Source: Serpula lacrymans var. lacrymans S7.9 (taxonomy: Eukaryota; Basidiomycota; Agaricomycetes; Boletales; Serpulaceae). Taken from it: a DNA stretch of 64,000 nt. Positions 1 through 12,823 of the stretch are shown one piece after another; within the stretch, counting starts at the first letter, position 1, and each line of letters begins with the position of its first letter. The stretch covers positions 2,264,308 to 2,328,307 of the forward strand of contig NW_006763291.1 in NCBI RefSeq assembly GCF_000218685.1, in the 5' to 3' direction. The position numbers and the translations under genes are program-made. The notes beneath the pieces were generated by a model. The model saw only the letters and a list, made by a program, of their open reading frames with translations, searched no databases and had not been told where the DNA came from.

Positions 1-3000
1 TGGTCTCCTTCTTACCGCAGGCTTGAGCTTTTACTACGTCAAGAAGACTATACTAGAACGCAGGAAGCAACATATAATAGACGACAGAGATTCAGTGAGG
101 AGACCTGACGGTAAGTATTCCTTCTACCGACTGTTTTGCCATCCTTTTTTTTGTTGCTCTGGTTCTAGCTATTGATTTATGCGCATATATTCTGTATATT
201 GGCTCTATATGCTCTTGGATTTATTCTTATTGTTTCCGTTGATAGATCAAGGCCATATCAGTAAAAATCCTGCACAAGACAGGTAGCCATACCTTCATCA
301 TCAACGTGATCGACAGTCTGTTCCAAGTGACCCGGTCAACATCATTATCCCATTGCTCCAAGGCAGTCTTCAACAAGACAATGAAGACTATCACGCAATA
401 GTGGATCTTCCATTGTAAACATTGGGACGAGGTTCCTTGAAAAACATGTTTATATCGTAATCCGGATGGCATGACATATTATCTGCGATTCTGCAGCTTT
501 TGTGTGCCGCTGGCATCTCTGTTGTGTATGGAGAATAATGTCGTTTCTCATGGTCCTTCCAGATCGACCGATGGCAACATGTCGCTCTCTTTGATCGAGA
601 GTATAGTCAATGTAATGATTGACCTTTGGAATCAATGGTAATGAATCGTGATCGATCACTTGCACGATTCAGCCAAGTTCTTACTAATCTGACGAGCTCC
701 AAGAAGGCTTGAAGGACGATCTAACTCATGCATATGAAGCGTCATTGTACACCCTATGCCATCGTCGTTAAGTTCTAGCAAACTACAACCCCGGTCTAGT
801 ATAAGAGTCCTCATTTCTCGACAAACTTCTGAACTCCCTGCCAAAGCAGGAACCAGAACACAGTTAATACACAAACCATGGCCCAGATACCCGAAACATT
901 AGCTGAACATGATTTGCGTTTATTCGGTCCACCGAGGGGCGGAAGGGTGGGTTCTTTCATTGACAAGATTATCACGATCCCACTGAAGGCAGCCCATTGT
1001 ACCAGACTCTCGTTTTTGGCACGTTGTTGGTGGGCTCAAGTATTCTGCTCTTCTTCGCCAACCTGCAAAGGCGACAGAAGAACAAAGAAATACTCGACCA
1101 GTCTACACACAGTGCCATTCCAACCTGTGTGTTATAGCCACCTTTTGCGTTTCACATTTTGAGTTAACATACCTTTTATTTATGCTAGGGCAGCATCGTG
1201 TGCATCAGTCTAATCATCCCTTGCTTTACGCATCACTCCCTACCATTCATGCGAGCGATGTCGAGACGCGCGTCCCTCCGCTTTCTACACCTGTTAAGGA
1301 GCACAATAAGGGACATATCACCATCAAATACTACCTTGCGCGTCCGAATAACACTCCGCTGGCAGCAGCCTACCCCGCAGCGTGACCGAGGAGACGGTAG
1401 TGGCCTCGCATATACCAAATCCACTGATTATTGCACGAGCTACGAGAAAACTCCGAAGTACTGGCGAAAGAAAGCGAGGGAGGAAGCAAACATTCTGAAT
1501 CCCAACCAGAGCCTTTCCGGTGGGTCCAAGCTGTGAGCGAAGAGAGCGGAGGCAGTGATAGGTAAGTATGTAGCCGTTTCATGCATACGTGTACGCCATC
1601 GCGAATCATTCCATCTTGATGTTGTCCTAGTGGGGGTCTGTTGCCCTATCTATCTCCGATTCAGCCCAGACCGCTCTTGGAGGGGTTTCTAGATCTCATC
1701 GGCTTATATCAGAGTAACCGGAAACGGGGCTGCACCATGTACGCTATTGCAACACGAAAGACGATTCAACGCTACAGGTTGGTTGACTGCCGCGTTTAAT
1801 CTACATCTTTCAATCTGGAACGTTGGCAATGCCATGGGTCCTCGGTTCTCTGTTGCGTTGATCAACTTTGATGCGCCCGCACGCTACTTATTCATGCCAT
1901 ACGGGTGTGGGGCTTTGCCGACGCTGAAAGGTACTTAGTGTGCTCTCATTATCTTTGACTCGATGAATTTTTTCTATCTTCCTGTACAGTCTAGCTCATA
2001 TACTTAGAAATGTTTCTTCTACTTGCAAAATCGATCTCGATCGGTGGGTATGCCTGTGTACGGAAGTCAAAAAATGACCTGAACTTGATTGGTATGCTGT
2101 TAAAAAAACTGGCCAACGTCCGATCTCGCCGTGCAAAAAGTTAATAAGAATTAGCAAGGTCGAAAAAGGCATTTCTGACGCCAAAATATTGCACCCACAG
2201 TCCTGTCCACCGCTACCTCGCTTCTGGCAGTCATGAAGTTCGCCAGACCTCTCCTTACGCGTTAGTGTGATTCGTTCAATGCTATACGTTGGATTGCGGG
2301 GCTTTACGGTACGCTCAAAGTTTGCACTCCTTTAGGAGAAAGTGAGTCAACTTTGATACAGTGTCTGGAGGACTATCCCAGATCACGCAGTGGACTAGTG
2401 TACTAGGAATAGATGGCAGAGTCCTACACGGAGTACTTGCACCCGATCCTGGTGGATTCAATAGGGCCCCTGTTGCAATGTCCATTCATATTGGGCCGTG
2501 GTTCCAGCATGGTCTGTACGAGGGCGACAGTGAAGCGTACGGAGACTCTCGAGGTCGACTCTACCGTGTATGTTTTTTCTTCTTTTGGTCTTGTTGAACT
2601 TCATCATAGCAATGACATGACGAAAGGATGACTTGTGACATCATCCTCGTCATTCCACCCAAAGCCGATCCGAAACGCCCCTAAGATTGTGGCTACTGGA
2701 TCCATGGATGGTATATAAGCATCCTAACGGCTTTTCGCTGATCCACATACACCCACGAAAGATGCATCCGTCTCGCATAGTACGACAACACCCTGAACAT
2801 ACGTTCCAGGGGCGTTACTGGTCAAACCAGTCTCCCCGGAACAAAGTCGTAAGTATCGCATTGTTATAAATGGTATTCACATCTCACTGTTCCTACCACT
2901 ACGCAGGTCATCGGTAGCACAACACTTGTGGCTCTCGCGACCCTCTCTTACTATTGGGGTTATCGTGATGTTGAACAAAGACATAATCCTGAGGGTGAGT

Positions 3001-3083
3001 CCTCACTCCCCCGAAATATACGTATAGGAACGGTGCTCATCATGGTTTCAGCTCGATCATCAAGGAAGGATGCGTCAAGGAGG
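1..3083 (+). other. Left-margin region with decayed membrane-protein fragments
   Basis: I see no intact gene here, but three plus-strand segments encode a hydrophobic stretch followed by a basic tail. They lie at about 2-110 (GLSFYYVKKTILERRKQ, then a GTAAGT donor), about 999-1130 (GTLLVGSSILLFFANLQRRQ, then a stop) and about 2909-3083 (VIGSTTLVALATLSYYWGY). The last follows an intron at 2850-2908, continues through another intron, and ends RSSRKDASRR-stop at about 3091. The pieces before these tails change frame repeatedly. Around 2530-2630 one frame reads like the membrane-proximal part of a fungal cell-surface protein (TVKRTETLEVDSTVYVF, then VELHHSND). My inference is two or three tandem single-pass membrane proteins of a fast-evolving basidiomycete family, decayed or with introns I cannot place. 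Confidence 0.3.
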
Positions 3084-3413
3084 TGATAAGGGATTTCTTG
3101 TGCGCTTTACGAAGCGAAGAAAGGTCAACGAGAACAAAACACTATTGCACCATCCAAATTACCCCATTGTAACATCACCTAAAACTCAACACGAAAATAA
3201 TTGATCGAGTACTTTTGTATATTGCGATTTTTGTATGTAATCAGGATGCAATACCTGCAGATGGTTTTAAGCGTTATGGTTTCAAGTTCGCCTTATTGTA
3301 GGCGATCTGCAGCATTAACTCTCCAACATAACATCATCTTTTCTTTTCGTGAGTCTCATCTGATCAAGTAGGAAATTCATCGTGGATGAGTTCTCGTCGC
3401 ACCTGTGCAATGG

Positions 3414-6346
3414 TCAATAATTGTCACCATTGACTCCAAAGAAATATGGTGCATACAGTTTTGAGATTGATTCTTCTACATTCCCCAACGACTTCTGAAC
3501 CGTTCGTAAAATGGCTGCGTGTTCCCCAGACCGATCCTTCAAGTATCGCCCATGTGCCATCATGAGCGCCTGAACCCATAGTAAATCGAATTCCAGATGT
3601 GGGCTACGGTCTAAATGCTCCGCAACAAATCTGAGAAGCTGAGGAACGTACACCACCGGCATCTGCCGTGCAAGCAGCCGTACATCTCCTCGCGGAACAG
3701 CTTCGTATACTCGTTGGATGAGGGGACGTTCGTTCAGTCGAAACGCGAGCACCAATGCCTTCAAGAACTCCTTCTCTCCCAGCACGCTCAGCACAGCTTG
3801 AGGCGTCAAATCAATCGTTAGATCGAAAGGGTCGAAAGTGACCGTATCGTCCAGAGAGTAAATGATTAATCCTTCAGTACTCGCGCCTGCCCATGCCCGT
3901 CCTGTAGGCGAGAACCGAACGCACTTCGTGCGTGCCTCCTGTCTATACTTCCGAACGGACATGTCACCAGCCCCACGCGTTGCACCGGGTAAAGTGGTAT
4001 CCATCCGATCCTCGAGGTCGCTCGCATCCCCACGGTCATCAATCAGATCGGTGTTGATCCCGGCGCTGTTTATTTTTCTGCTATCAAGGAACTCCTCCGT
4101 CCCATCCAAAGACAGGTTTTGAGAGATTTGGAAGCGCTTCATCATAACACCTTCACCTCCCCGTACATCGTACAGCACGACGTATTTGCTGTTGCCGCCT
4201 GCCAAGAGGCAGCTTCCGTCAGCGGTATAGGCAAGACTCGTAAACGCCTTTCCCGACGAACTATTCGCTGCTGCCATCCGGTCGTCGGCTTTGCGGCCAC
4301 CAGCAACGTCCTTGCGCCCCTCGATCACATTTGTCTGCTTCCCTTCCTTAACGTCGAAGAACATCACCTGTCCATCAAGTGTGGATGCCGCAAATTCTTT
4401 TCCATCAGGTCGAAAGGCGAGAGCAAGGGCGTCTGAGTTGAGCGTGAACGGCTCCACTGCGCGAGAACGCCCAAAGACACTCCACACACGCACAGTACGA
4501 TCCCAGGATGCGCTCGCGAGTTGACTGTCGCCTGCGGGTGAAAACGCGAGTGCGCTCACCGGACCTTCGTGTCCTGTAAGAATGTCGAGAAGGGTCCCAG
4601 TTTGAACGGACCAGAGAAAGACTTCAAATGAATCGGAGGAGCCTGCAGCAACAACTTCGCCTGATGGATCGACTGCAAGGCAAGAGAACTGGGCGGGTTT
4701 TGGGGAGGTAAATGTACGGAAATTCCTATACCGTACGAGGTCGAAGGCACGGACGGTACCATCAAGTGAGGCCGAGAAAAGCACTTGTCCATTTTTAGCA
4801 AAGGCCACTTCTGATATGGGGGCCGAGTGCTCAGAGAATGTCACGAAACAGAAGCCTGTGTGGACAGACCACACTTTCACCTTTCCGTCGTCACCACCGG
4901 TAGCGATCGTCTGACCATCTGGTGTATATGCCAAAGTGTTCATATCGAAGTAATGACCCTGTTGTTTGAGGATATACGATTCAGATTGCCATTCCCAGAC
5001 TAGGAGCTGTCCAAGTTTGCGAGCGCCAAACGCAAGCCACTCTCCAGATGGATTGACAGCCACTGATGATATTTTTTCCTGGGAGATGCTCAACGTGTGA
5101 AGATTGGTGAAAGCAGGCATTTCCCAGAGGCCAAAGACACCCGTAGAGAAGCCCACAACGAGGAGATTTGATGTAGGATGAAAAGTCGTGCACACGACTT
5201 TAGTATTTGCTAGGTTGAAATAGTGGCGTTCGTGTACGCCCCATCGCGTGGTAGCAATTGCATTGGTACTACCTCGCTGAACCTTGCCATTAGACGTGGA
5301 TGGCACAGGAGGAGATTCGTCATCAGTATCCATGTCCTGATCCATTACTTTTGCTTTCCAGGTGAAGACGGCACCATCACGACTAACGGTGTATATCTAG
5401 CGCGAAGTCAGAAAGGGTATGAAACCAGTAAAGTATCATTGTACGCACAGTTTGACCATTTGCGGAGAAATAAGCACCAAGGACCGTATCTCTGTGTCCA
5501 GCAAATGTCTTCGGTCGGAAACCCTCAAGAGGGTCCAACGTAAATAACCGGGCAGTCATGTCACGAGAGGTGGTGAGGAAACATCTGACAAGACTAATGA
5601 ACACGAAGCACACAAATAATTTATAAAAAATATTGACTTGGAGTCTGGAGACCAGCGAATACTGAGAACTTCATCATGATGACCCGTGTACGTGCGGTGA
5701 AGGTTAAAAGGGGCGAACTCGCGCGCAAGATGGTTTGGCGTATGCCATACTTGAACGTGTGAATCGTGTGTCACTGCAATATACCTTCAACGTAGATGAG
5801 CGACAAAGTCGACGAGGTAATTCATTGAGATAAGGTCTTACTTTCCATCCGGTGAAAACTGGATATCTTTCACTGGCTTTTGAAAATTGAAGTGGTGCAG
5901 AACAATACCTCGCCGAAAGTTGATAAGGAGAGCTCGACCATCTGAGATGATGATGTACATAGCCTAAGTCGAGCAGAAAATATATTAAAAAAGCGTGAAA
6001 ACGTACCTTCATCTACAGTGATTAGCACATTGCTATCAGGACTCAGAGCTATCGCAGCTATATTTTTGCGGTTTTCTACTGGTAACGTATACGACTTGTT
6101 ACTATAGACGCATGTCATATCAACACATGCCAAAAACACGGAATGCAGGAAGGGAGAGCTCACTTCAAAAGATCAAATACGGAGACGCGGTTCCCCACAG
6201 GACTGAGAAGAGAATTTCCATCAGGGGTGAAAAGAACGTTTCCTTGGCGGTAAACAGTGCCGCAGACGTTCGAAAACTGTGAAATTGAGCTTAGGCTGTA
6301 ATTCAAAAGATTATCTTGCGATGCGCACCTTGTAGTTGGCCTTCAT
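3414..6346 (-). CDS. PWP2: PWP2/UTP1, U3 snoRNP WD40 protein
   Basis: This is periodic tryptophan protein 2, a subunit of the UTP-B module of the small-subunit processome that processes 18S pre-rRNA in the nucleolus. The start at 6346 gives a tiny first exon, MKANYK, then an intron, then FSNVCGTVYRQGNVLFTPDG, the standard PWP2 N-terminus. Further exons carry WD40 repeats (for example ISDGRALLINFRRG, VQVWHTPNH, FLTTSRDMTARLF). The long last exon starts with IYTVSRDGAVFTW at about 5396 and holds the second beta-propeller. The C-terminus, from about LTPQAVLSVLGEKEFLKAL to ISKLYAPYFFG, is the Utp12 domain. Length is roughly 880 residues, as expected. At least five introns have good GT-AG borders. 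The stop is TGA at 3414-3416. The gene looks intact. Confidence 0.95.
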
Positions 6347-6666
6347 GAATTTTTTCAGCCACGAGCGCGGATGACACACAGCCACCTCCATCGTTACACC
6401 CGCCACGTGGATAAAAAGATAAGATAACGCATGTAGATTCGAAGACTAAATTGTTTCTGTCTATGAAGATTAAGAAAAATAATAAGACAAAAGTACATGA
6501 GGTGTATTTAATACAAGGAACTATCTGTTGAGATAATCTTATATCGAGCTTTACTGCAACGTGAATATTGTCAAAGTCCTCTTAATGCGTAGTGTATGCT
6601 AACGATGAATCGGTTTCACTATCCTGGAATAATATCTAGCACATGATCTTCCTCTATAATATTGCA
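6347..6666. other. Intergenic, PWP2 5' side to F-box 3' side
   Basis: This 320-bp gap holds the PWP2 promoter and the 3' end of the F-box gene; both genes are on the minus strand. It is AT-rich around 6460-6560. No coding signal or clear motif was seen. Confidence 0.4.
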
Positions 6667-8076
6667 TCAGAATACAGATGTGCCACTCTTCGCTAAATCA
6701 TACATACCATCTGAGCTTGCTTTGATTGGATTACCGTGCTTGTCTTCAAAACGCACCCCTCTGGCGTTCCATTGAGACCATAGAGACTGCAATGGCCGAC
6801 ATTGGGCCGCACCTGAAAGCACACCTGTATCCCGTATTCTAAGTCGCGACAATTTTGGCAAATGTAAGGGCTCAATTCGACTTATCGTTTCCATTAGATA
6901 AGGCATCACAATCGAATAAAATATGCGCTGGGGAATCGAGTCGGAATAGCCAGCAGGAGGGGAAATGCAGATGCTCCGCAGGGAAGCGTGTGCGGGAGGA
7001 AAAGACATGGCACCACCTGGGGGGATAACAAGAGTTTTGAGCCGAGGACATGCGGGAAGTATGGATGGCAGAGAAGCACTAGTTGATGTGAAGCACAGTG
7101 TACGGATTGTTGGTCCATGAGCAACAAAGAAGTCGGTGCCAAAGTAAGGAGATATTTCCACCCTTTGTAAAGATGGAAGTGAATGTGCTGGGCTTACCAG
7201 CTGAGGAAGTAGTCCATCCCAGGACTGCAAGGACATCGTGGTAGAATTATTTTCAATTGGCGGGTGACCTGCGGGGCCCCCTAAGGCAAGAGTTCGAAGA
7301 TGCTGAAATGTTGCCACTGGAGTGTCTGTTGGGGTCCAATGGCGAGTAGATACAATAGCTGTCGCAGAAGCAAGAGTCCGTAACTTTGGTGTCCTGGCAC
7401 AAATATGAACTAAATCCGACCACAAAGGACATTCATCCCTGTTCCATTCCAAACGTTGTAGCGTTGCACCACAGTAGGTAGCAAGAGTCTCCATAATTTC
7501 GGAAGGGACTTGCACAGCATGCCCCGAGGGAAAGACGTCTACATCATGTTGGTTATTGTTGACGTACGTAATAAGGTTGGGAGTGACTCGTAAAAGACGT
7601 ATCATGTTTTCCATGTAGGATGTAGTGGTGCCGCCTCGAAAGAATATTCTTAGATCGACTCGACGCGTGCAAGTTCCTAGAACACAACCATGGACTGTTT
7701 TCTCCAAGCGTTCCACGACCGACAAAAGGTGACGCTCGCTGCAAATAACAACTTGTTCGCAGACAAGCTGTTGTACGATACCATACCAGTCTTTGCAGAC
7801 TAAGCATAGCACTGAACCACGGTGCCGGCTTTTACTTATCCTTCTCAAAGTGGACATTTCCCAATCTCCAATATCCGAAAATGGATCTCCTCGATCCACA
7901 CAGAGAGCTTCAGATGTACAAACAACCGAGACTAAAATCTCCCGCCAGACTTCAACCGGCAGATCGGGTAGTGAACGACGTTCAAGGCTGCTTTGTCCGG
8001 CAAAACCATTCAACCTGGGAACAGTGCGGCGGCGCTTGCTCGTATGAAGTGACCTGGAAGCGTGGGGAATCATCAT
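6667..8076 (-). CDS. F-box-like protein with leucine-rich C-terminal region
   Basis: A single-exon gene of 469 residues. Residues about 36-110 form an F-box-like domain: LPDLPVEVWREIL, an insert, then LCLVCKDWYGIVQQLV. In such proteins this binds Skp1 in SCF ubiquitin ligases. The remainder has irregularly spaced leucine-rich segments (LRTLASATAI, LRTLALGG, LKTLVIPPG, LRSICISP), as in the very large F-box/LRR-like family of Agaricomycetes. The N-terminal 35 residues are basic (SKRRRTVPR) and may be a nuclear signal. The first methionine of the open frame is used, and a second one follows at once. No substrate can be predicted. It is divergent from MAK5 across a gap of about 380 bp. Confidence 0.75.
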   Translation of the reverse strand: MMIPHASRSLHTSKRRRTVPRLNGFAGQSSLERRSLPDLPVEVWREILVSVVCTSEALCVDRGDPFSDIGDWEMSTLRRISKSRHRGSVLCLVCKDWYGIVQQLVCEQVVICSERHLLSVVERLEKTVHGCVLGTCTRRVDLRIFFRGGTTTSYMENMIRLLRVTPNLITYVNNNQHDVDVFPSGHAVQVPSEIMETLATYCGATLQRLEWNRDECPLWSDLVHICARTPKLRTLASATAIVSTRHWTPTDTPVATFQHLRTLALGGPAGHPPIENNSTTMSLQSWDGLLPQLVSPAHSLPSLQRVEISPYFGTDFFVAHGPTIRTLCFTSTSASLPSILPACPRLKTLVIPPGGAMSFPPAHASLRSICISPPAGYSDSIPQRIFYSIVMPYLMETISRIEPLHLPKLSRLRIRDTGVLSGAAQCRPLQSLWSQWNARGVRFEDKHGNPIKASSDGMYDLAKSGTSVF

Positions 8077-8456
8077 AAACGGTGTAATAATTTTGGTAAA
8101 AGAATGAGATGAGATTTGTTAAGATGCCACAGCTCTGTGTTTTCAGTACTTCAGTACGTGAATCGAGAGCTTTGTAAAGAACAAAGTAGCTGGAAATAGT
8201 CTTACAAGAAACAAACGTTGATATGACTCTGATACCAGCCCAGTAAGTCGAGTATGTCCGGAAAGCTCTAGAGTGAAGCTCAACGAGTCCAAGTTAACTA
8301 CCCGTAAGTAGTCGTAGTGACTGAACGTCGCGTAGATGCGGGCACATGACAGTATTTGTTTGAATCCAAAGCTCTTGCCAAATAACACCACTCACGCCCA
8401 ACAATTTTTGGCTGGAGGACACATTCTGAACAAAATCCACCGAATATCTTGGAAAC
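8077..8456. promoter_or_regulatory. Divergent promoter region, F-box gene / MAK5
   Basis: This 380-bp gap lies between divergent start codons, so it must hold both promoters. I see no clear TATA box. A minus-strand open frame reaching into MAK5 exon 1 is a shadow. Confidence 0.4.
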
Positions 8457-11361
8457 ATGGCCGTTGGTGACGGTACAACAAAAAACGGCTTAAAACGCAA
8501 GGCCCGTTCTAAGCCTTCCTCATCCACAAAAAGGCTAAAAACCCAAACCTCCTCTCTCAGTGGTCTACCATGGAAGTCCGTTGCAAGGCCTACAATGAGC
8601 GGATATGATGGAGACGATGGAATTCTGGAGTTAGAGGAGGTCGATGATGTAGAGGTGTTATATGAAGAGACTGAAGCAGGCAAAGTTCTAAAATTCAATG
8701 TGAGATTTTACATCTTATTTCAATGAACGGGTTCCCAACATATCTACGTTCCGCATAGATCCTTGAAAAAACGGACAAAAAAGGGAAGCACGACGACATC
8801 GAAAATTCCCCAGATACTCCAGAAGACATAGAAGCAGGAATTGAATCGACTACTGATGTGCCTCTGTCGTCCATATCATTTGACTGTAAGCAATCAATAT
8901 CACAAATCACATTTGGTTGCTCACCCCTCCAAAGCCAAACTTCTTTTGCCTAATTGGCATTCCTATTCCTTACACCCGCACTTGCTGCAAATACTGCATC
9001 ATCAAGGATTTACGACTCCAACACCCATTCAATCAAAATCTCTACCAAAGGCGATGGAGGGACGAGACATAGTGGGAGTAGCTGAGACGGTTGGTCGTCC
9101 AGTCAATGTTGTCCAACGAAGTTCTCATCTCTTGTAGGGGTCTGGAAAAACGCTTGCATATGGTCTTCCCATCCTACATCATCTTCTTTCGCGCTCGCGC
9201 CATCCTTCTTCCAAAGTCAAGCGACAGGTGCAAGCGCTTGTACTGGCCCCCACACGTGAACTCGCCCTACAAGTATCAGATCATCTGAATATGTTTGCCA
9301 GATCAATTGAGGCTCCTATCAAGGAGGAAACTTTGGACGTCGAACTGAGTGAAACCCAACAGCTCAAGGATAAATCCAAAGGTAAAAATGTCGTCTCTGG
9401 CACAGCAAAAACATTCAGCAAGCCTCCTCTCGTTAGCATTGCTGCCATTGTTGGAGGAATGTCAGCGCAAAAGCAACGACGTATAATCGACCGAGGTGTC
9501 GATATTCTGATAGCTACACCAGGTCGATTATGGGATATATTGGAGGAGGTATGTAATTGTCATTATTCGGTCAATATGTGATGCAACACAACACAACCTC
9601 CATCGCACAGGATGATTCTCTGGCCAAACAGCTCGCTTCCTTAAGGTACTTGATATTAGATGAAGCCGATCGAATGGTAGAAAACGGCCACTTTGCAGAA
9701 TTGGACAACATCTTACGACTTACTCTAAGGCTATCTCGGTTTGTGCATATTATTTACTTAAGTTCATCTGTGCCTAAACCATCTCCAAACAGGGAAGATG
9801 TGATTGAACCTGAGTTCGAAACCCAAGACACCGAGGTCCAGGCTCACGCAGAAACAGAGGATGCATTGCAAACCTTCGTGTTTTCTGCTACCTTGAGTAA
9901 AGATCTACAGCGCGATCTCAAAAAGGGATATCGGCCAAGGATTGGCAAGAAAGGCAGATCAAAACCTGCTTCGACTCTCGGTTAGTGGTTATATATGTAT
10001 TCGTGTCTTCAAATGATATTTATAAATGACATATAACACAGAGGATCTGGTACTCCGACTTGACTTCCGTGATGCGAACCCGGAAGTGATAGATATTAGT
10101 CCAGAAGGCGGTGTAGTTTCGGGTCTACAGGAGAGTAAAATTGAATGTTTATCTGCTGATAAGGTACTTGAAATGAATATACTTCATCGGTTGCCTCACT
10201 TACCGGCTACTTCTCTCAGGATATCTACCTTTACTACTTCCTCTTACGTTATCCTGGCCGTTCCCTTGTGTTTCTCTCATCGATCGACGGTATAAGAAGG
10301 CTAACGCCCCTTATGGATCTACTAAATGTCAAAGTCTTCCCACTACACTCTCAGTTGGAGCAGAGACAGCGTTTAAAGAATCTTGACCGGTGAGTCACAG
10401 ATCTGCCAAGTCTCGAGCTGGAGCTTACTTGCCCGTGGTGTGTCAGATTCAAATCGACTCCGAACTCGGTTCTCCTCGCAACCGACATTGCGGCGCGTGG
10501 ACTTGATATACCTGCAGTCGATCACGTTATACATTACCAGATTCCTCGCTCCGCCGACACATTCATTCATCGAAATGGACGAACTGCGCGAGCGATGAGG
10601 AAGGGCTTCAGTTTACTCATGTGCGCGCCAGACGAAAGAAGAGTGGTGAAGGCCTTGCTATTGAGCCTTGGTCGTGGTGAGTCTATTCGTAGTCTCCATA
10701 ATTGAATAGACTCACCAAATAGCAAATTCATATTCATTTGTCAAACCCCTTCAGATGATGCCGATATCCCGGAAATTTCTGTCGAACTGAATCTGCTGGA
10801 CAAATTGAAGGCTCGTGTTCAACTTGCCCGGCAAATAGACACGGCACAACATAAGATTAAGAAGGCGAATCACGAACGGACGTGGATGAAGGAGGCAGCC
10901 GAGGCAATGGAGATAGAACTCGACTCAGACTTCATGAGGTAAGTCGTCTTCTATCTTTTTTTTCATGACGATCACTCAACGAAGACATACCAGCGGTTCT
11001 GACGACGAGGGCAAGCCCAGCAAACAGCAGACGAAGATGAAGAATGCGAAGACCGCTGCGCTCAAGGCGGAGTTACGAGAAATGCTATCGCAGCCATTGG
11101 TTGCGCGGGGTATCTCGACGAGATATATCACATCGGGGAGCCGGCCAATAGTCGATGATATCATTGCTGGAGAGTGTAAGTTTGTGGTCTAGTGTGCCTT
11201 TCATTCATGGTGCTCAAATTAGCTTGCCTCGTGTAGACCACGACATGATGCTGGGACTGAAGAAAACGGAGGCTGGGAATGACTTGCTCACTGCCAAGAA
11301 AGGGAAGCAGAACAAAAAGGAGAAAGCCGAACCAGAAGAGTGGAACGGGTTTGGTTCTTAG
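8457..11361 (+). CDS. MAK5: MAK5/DDX24-type DEAD-box RNA helicase
   Basis: A nucleolar ATP-dependent RNA helicase needed for 60S ribosomal subunit assembly. Exon 1 starts [17 protein letters not shown] and contains [13 protein letters not shown], the N-terminal signature of Mak5. After two short introns come the Q-motif ([14 protein letters not shown]), motif I split by an intron (VGVAET / GSGKTLAYG), motif Ia (APTREL), GG, TPGR, the DEAD box as LDEADRM near 9650, and SAT as FVFSATLS. The C-terminal helicase lobe has [25 protein letters not shown] and HRNGRTARA, where Ala replaces the usual Gly; from memory Mak5/DDX24 proteins share this. The tail is lysine-rich ([12 protein letters not shown]). 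About nine introns are needed to keep frame. The stop is TAG at 11359-11361. The gene appears complete. Confidence 0.94.
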
Positions 11362-11764
11362 CACTTCAGTCCGTCCAGTATGGCGTTAACTTTAAACTAA
11401 TCTATGTCTGTCGGTGTCCATTTGACACCGGTGGGACTGCCTGGGTGGGTCAGGCATGGTGCGAAGAGGAGCATGGTTTGATCGCAACAGGGTGATGGTT
11501 TGATGTGTGATGGGGCTGGTGCTGCGAGGGCGCCCAACATACTACGAGTAGCCTAGTGCCTTGATGTGCCACGATCTAAGAGAATAAAGATGAAACAAAA
11601 GGCTTTGTTGTTGCCCAAGTGCCGCAGTGAGACCAGGCAGACAGCCGAAGCACGGGTGGCTCTTGCGCACCAAAATCTACTTTAGCTGCAAACGGTGTCT
11701 CCTTTCACCCGCTTCCTCGACGAAGCTACATCCATACAAACTCCGCTCTGCAGATGCGCCTAGT
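11362..11764. other. Intergenic, MAK5 3' to unknown gene
   Basis: About 400 bp, GC-balanced, with GT-rich patches (11440-11530). It probably contains the MAK5 terminator and the promoter or 5' UTR of the next gene. The reading frame of that gene stays open upstream to about 11627 but has no ATG there. Confidence 0.35.
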
Positions 11765-12422
11765 ATGTCGCATCCCATATACACCAGCCCTATACATATC
11801 CCCTCAATGTCTTCTTCTCCTCCCTCTCCCACAACAATGCATTTGACGGTCTCCACCGTCGCAAACGTTTTCGTCAAAATGCGTCGCGCAAAGGAGCGAG
11901 CAAAGTCTCACCACATCGAATCCACCTCTGGCGATCCACAATCTCATCCATCCCTCGCAGAGGAAGGAGCGACGTGCAAACGTAAAGTCCCAATAGTCCA
12001 AAGCGACCTCTTCATCTGTGTTGGCGCCGTCGATGTTACAAAACTCCTCAGAGGCTCGCGCGCCACATTGCTGGAGAAGGCTGAGTTTTTGGGCGGCAAT
12101 GTCTTGGTGGACGAGTAGTGCGTTGCCTTTGGCTATCCTTTTTGTTTCTGTCTCTTAATCCCGATTATTATTATTCTAGCTGGACGTGTACGATATGTGG
12201 GCCAAAAAATAGAAGAAATGGGACTTTCAGAGTTCATGTGCGCTATCTATTCTTTTGTCCTCGCCACGTACTCTAATACCATCTTCCTTCATCCAGGTAC
12301 GGTATTATGCCTCAGCTTCGCGCTCACTTAAACCCGATCCACAAAAACCAGTTGCCCTGGATAGAGCCAAAAGCGTTCCTGGTCTGATGACCATCCTTGA
12401 GCGTGAGGAGTATACACTCTAA
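11765..12422 (+). CDS. Small hypothetical protein with a CxxC pair
   Basis: I do not recognise this gene. The ATG at 11765 is the first in the frame and gives MSHPIYTSPIHIPSMSSSP. A later Met (MHLTVSTVANVF) could also be used. Exon 1 ends in VLVDE plus a split Tyr codon at about 12118. After an intron with a TTCTAG acceptor comes WTCTICGPKNRRNGTFRVH. A second intron at about 12240-12298 is followed by VRYYASASRSLKPDP and the stop TAA at 12420-12422. The CxxC (CTIC) could bind metal or be part of a redox motif, but nothing supports a specific role. It has a basic segment (MRRAKERAKSHH). Roughly 165 residues. It is convergent with HET-C. Confidence 0.5.
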
Positions 12423-12823
12423 CGCCTATATTCCCCTTTTATCGCTTGATAGTACACCAGGTTCGTTTGCAAACCATACAGTCCATACCCATTGTATAGC
12501 ACACCTAATCCCCCCTGGACTCTCATCATCTGTACCACTATTGCAACTTTACTTATCATGTATTTTCGCTACCCCGTATTCACCCGTCTGGCTCTACAAC
12601 GTCCTTCTCACGGACTCCTTTGACTCCATTGCGCCAGTACTAGTATCATATTTCATATGTACAGTTCCTTACATCCATCACTTGGAAAGTTACAGTGGAT
12701 CACATGTCGACCTTATCATACTTTAATTGCACTTTAATCACATCATCTCATACAACAATGTTCCGTCGTTGCACATGCAATTGAATTAAACCTCTCCTTT
12801 TTCTCACCAGTCCCCACGCTTGC
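12423..12823. other. Convergent 3' region, unknown gene / HET-C
   Basis: About 400 bp between two converging stop codons. It is pyrimidine-rich on the plus strand and has no convincing reading frame. It should hold both polyadenylation sites. Confidence 0.35.

Noticed and set aside
8294..8698. 134-codon minus-strand open frame
   Set aside because: It lies over MAK5 exon 1, whose plus-strand product carries the [13 protein letters not shown] signature.
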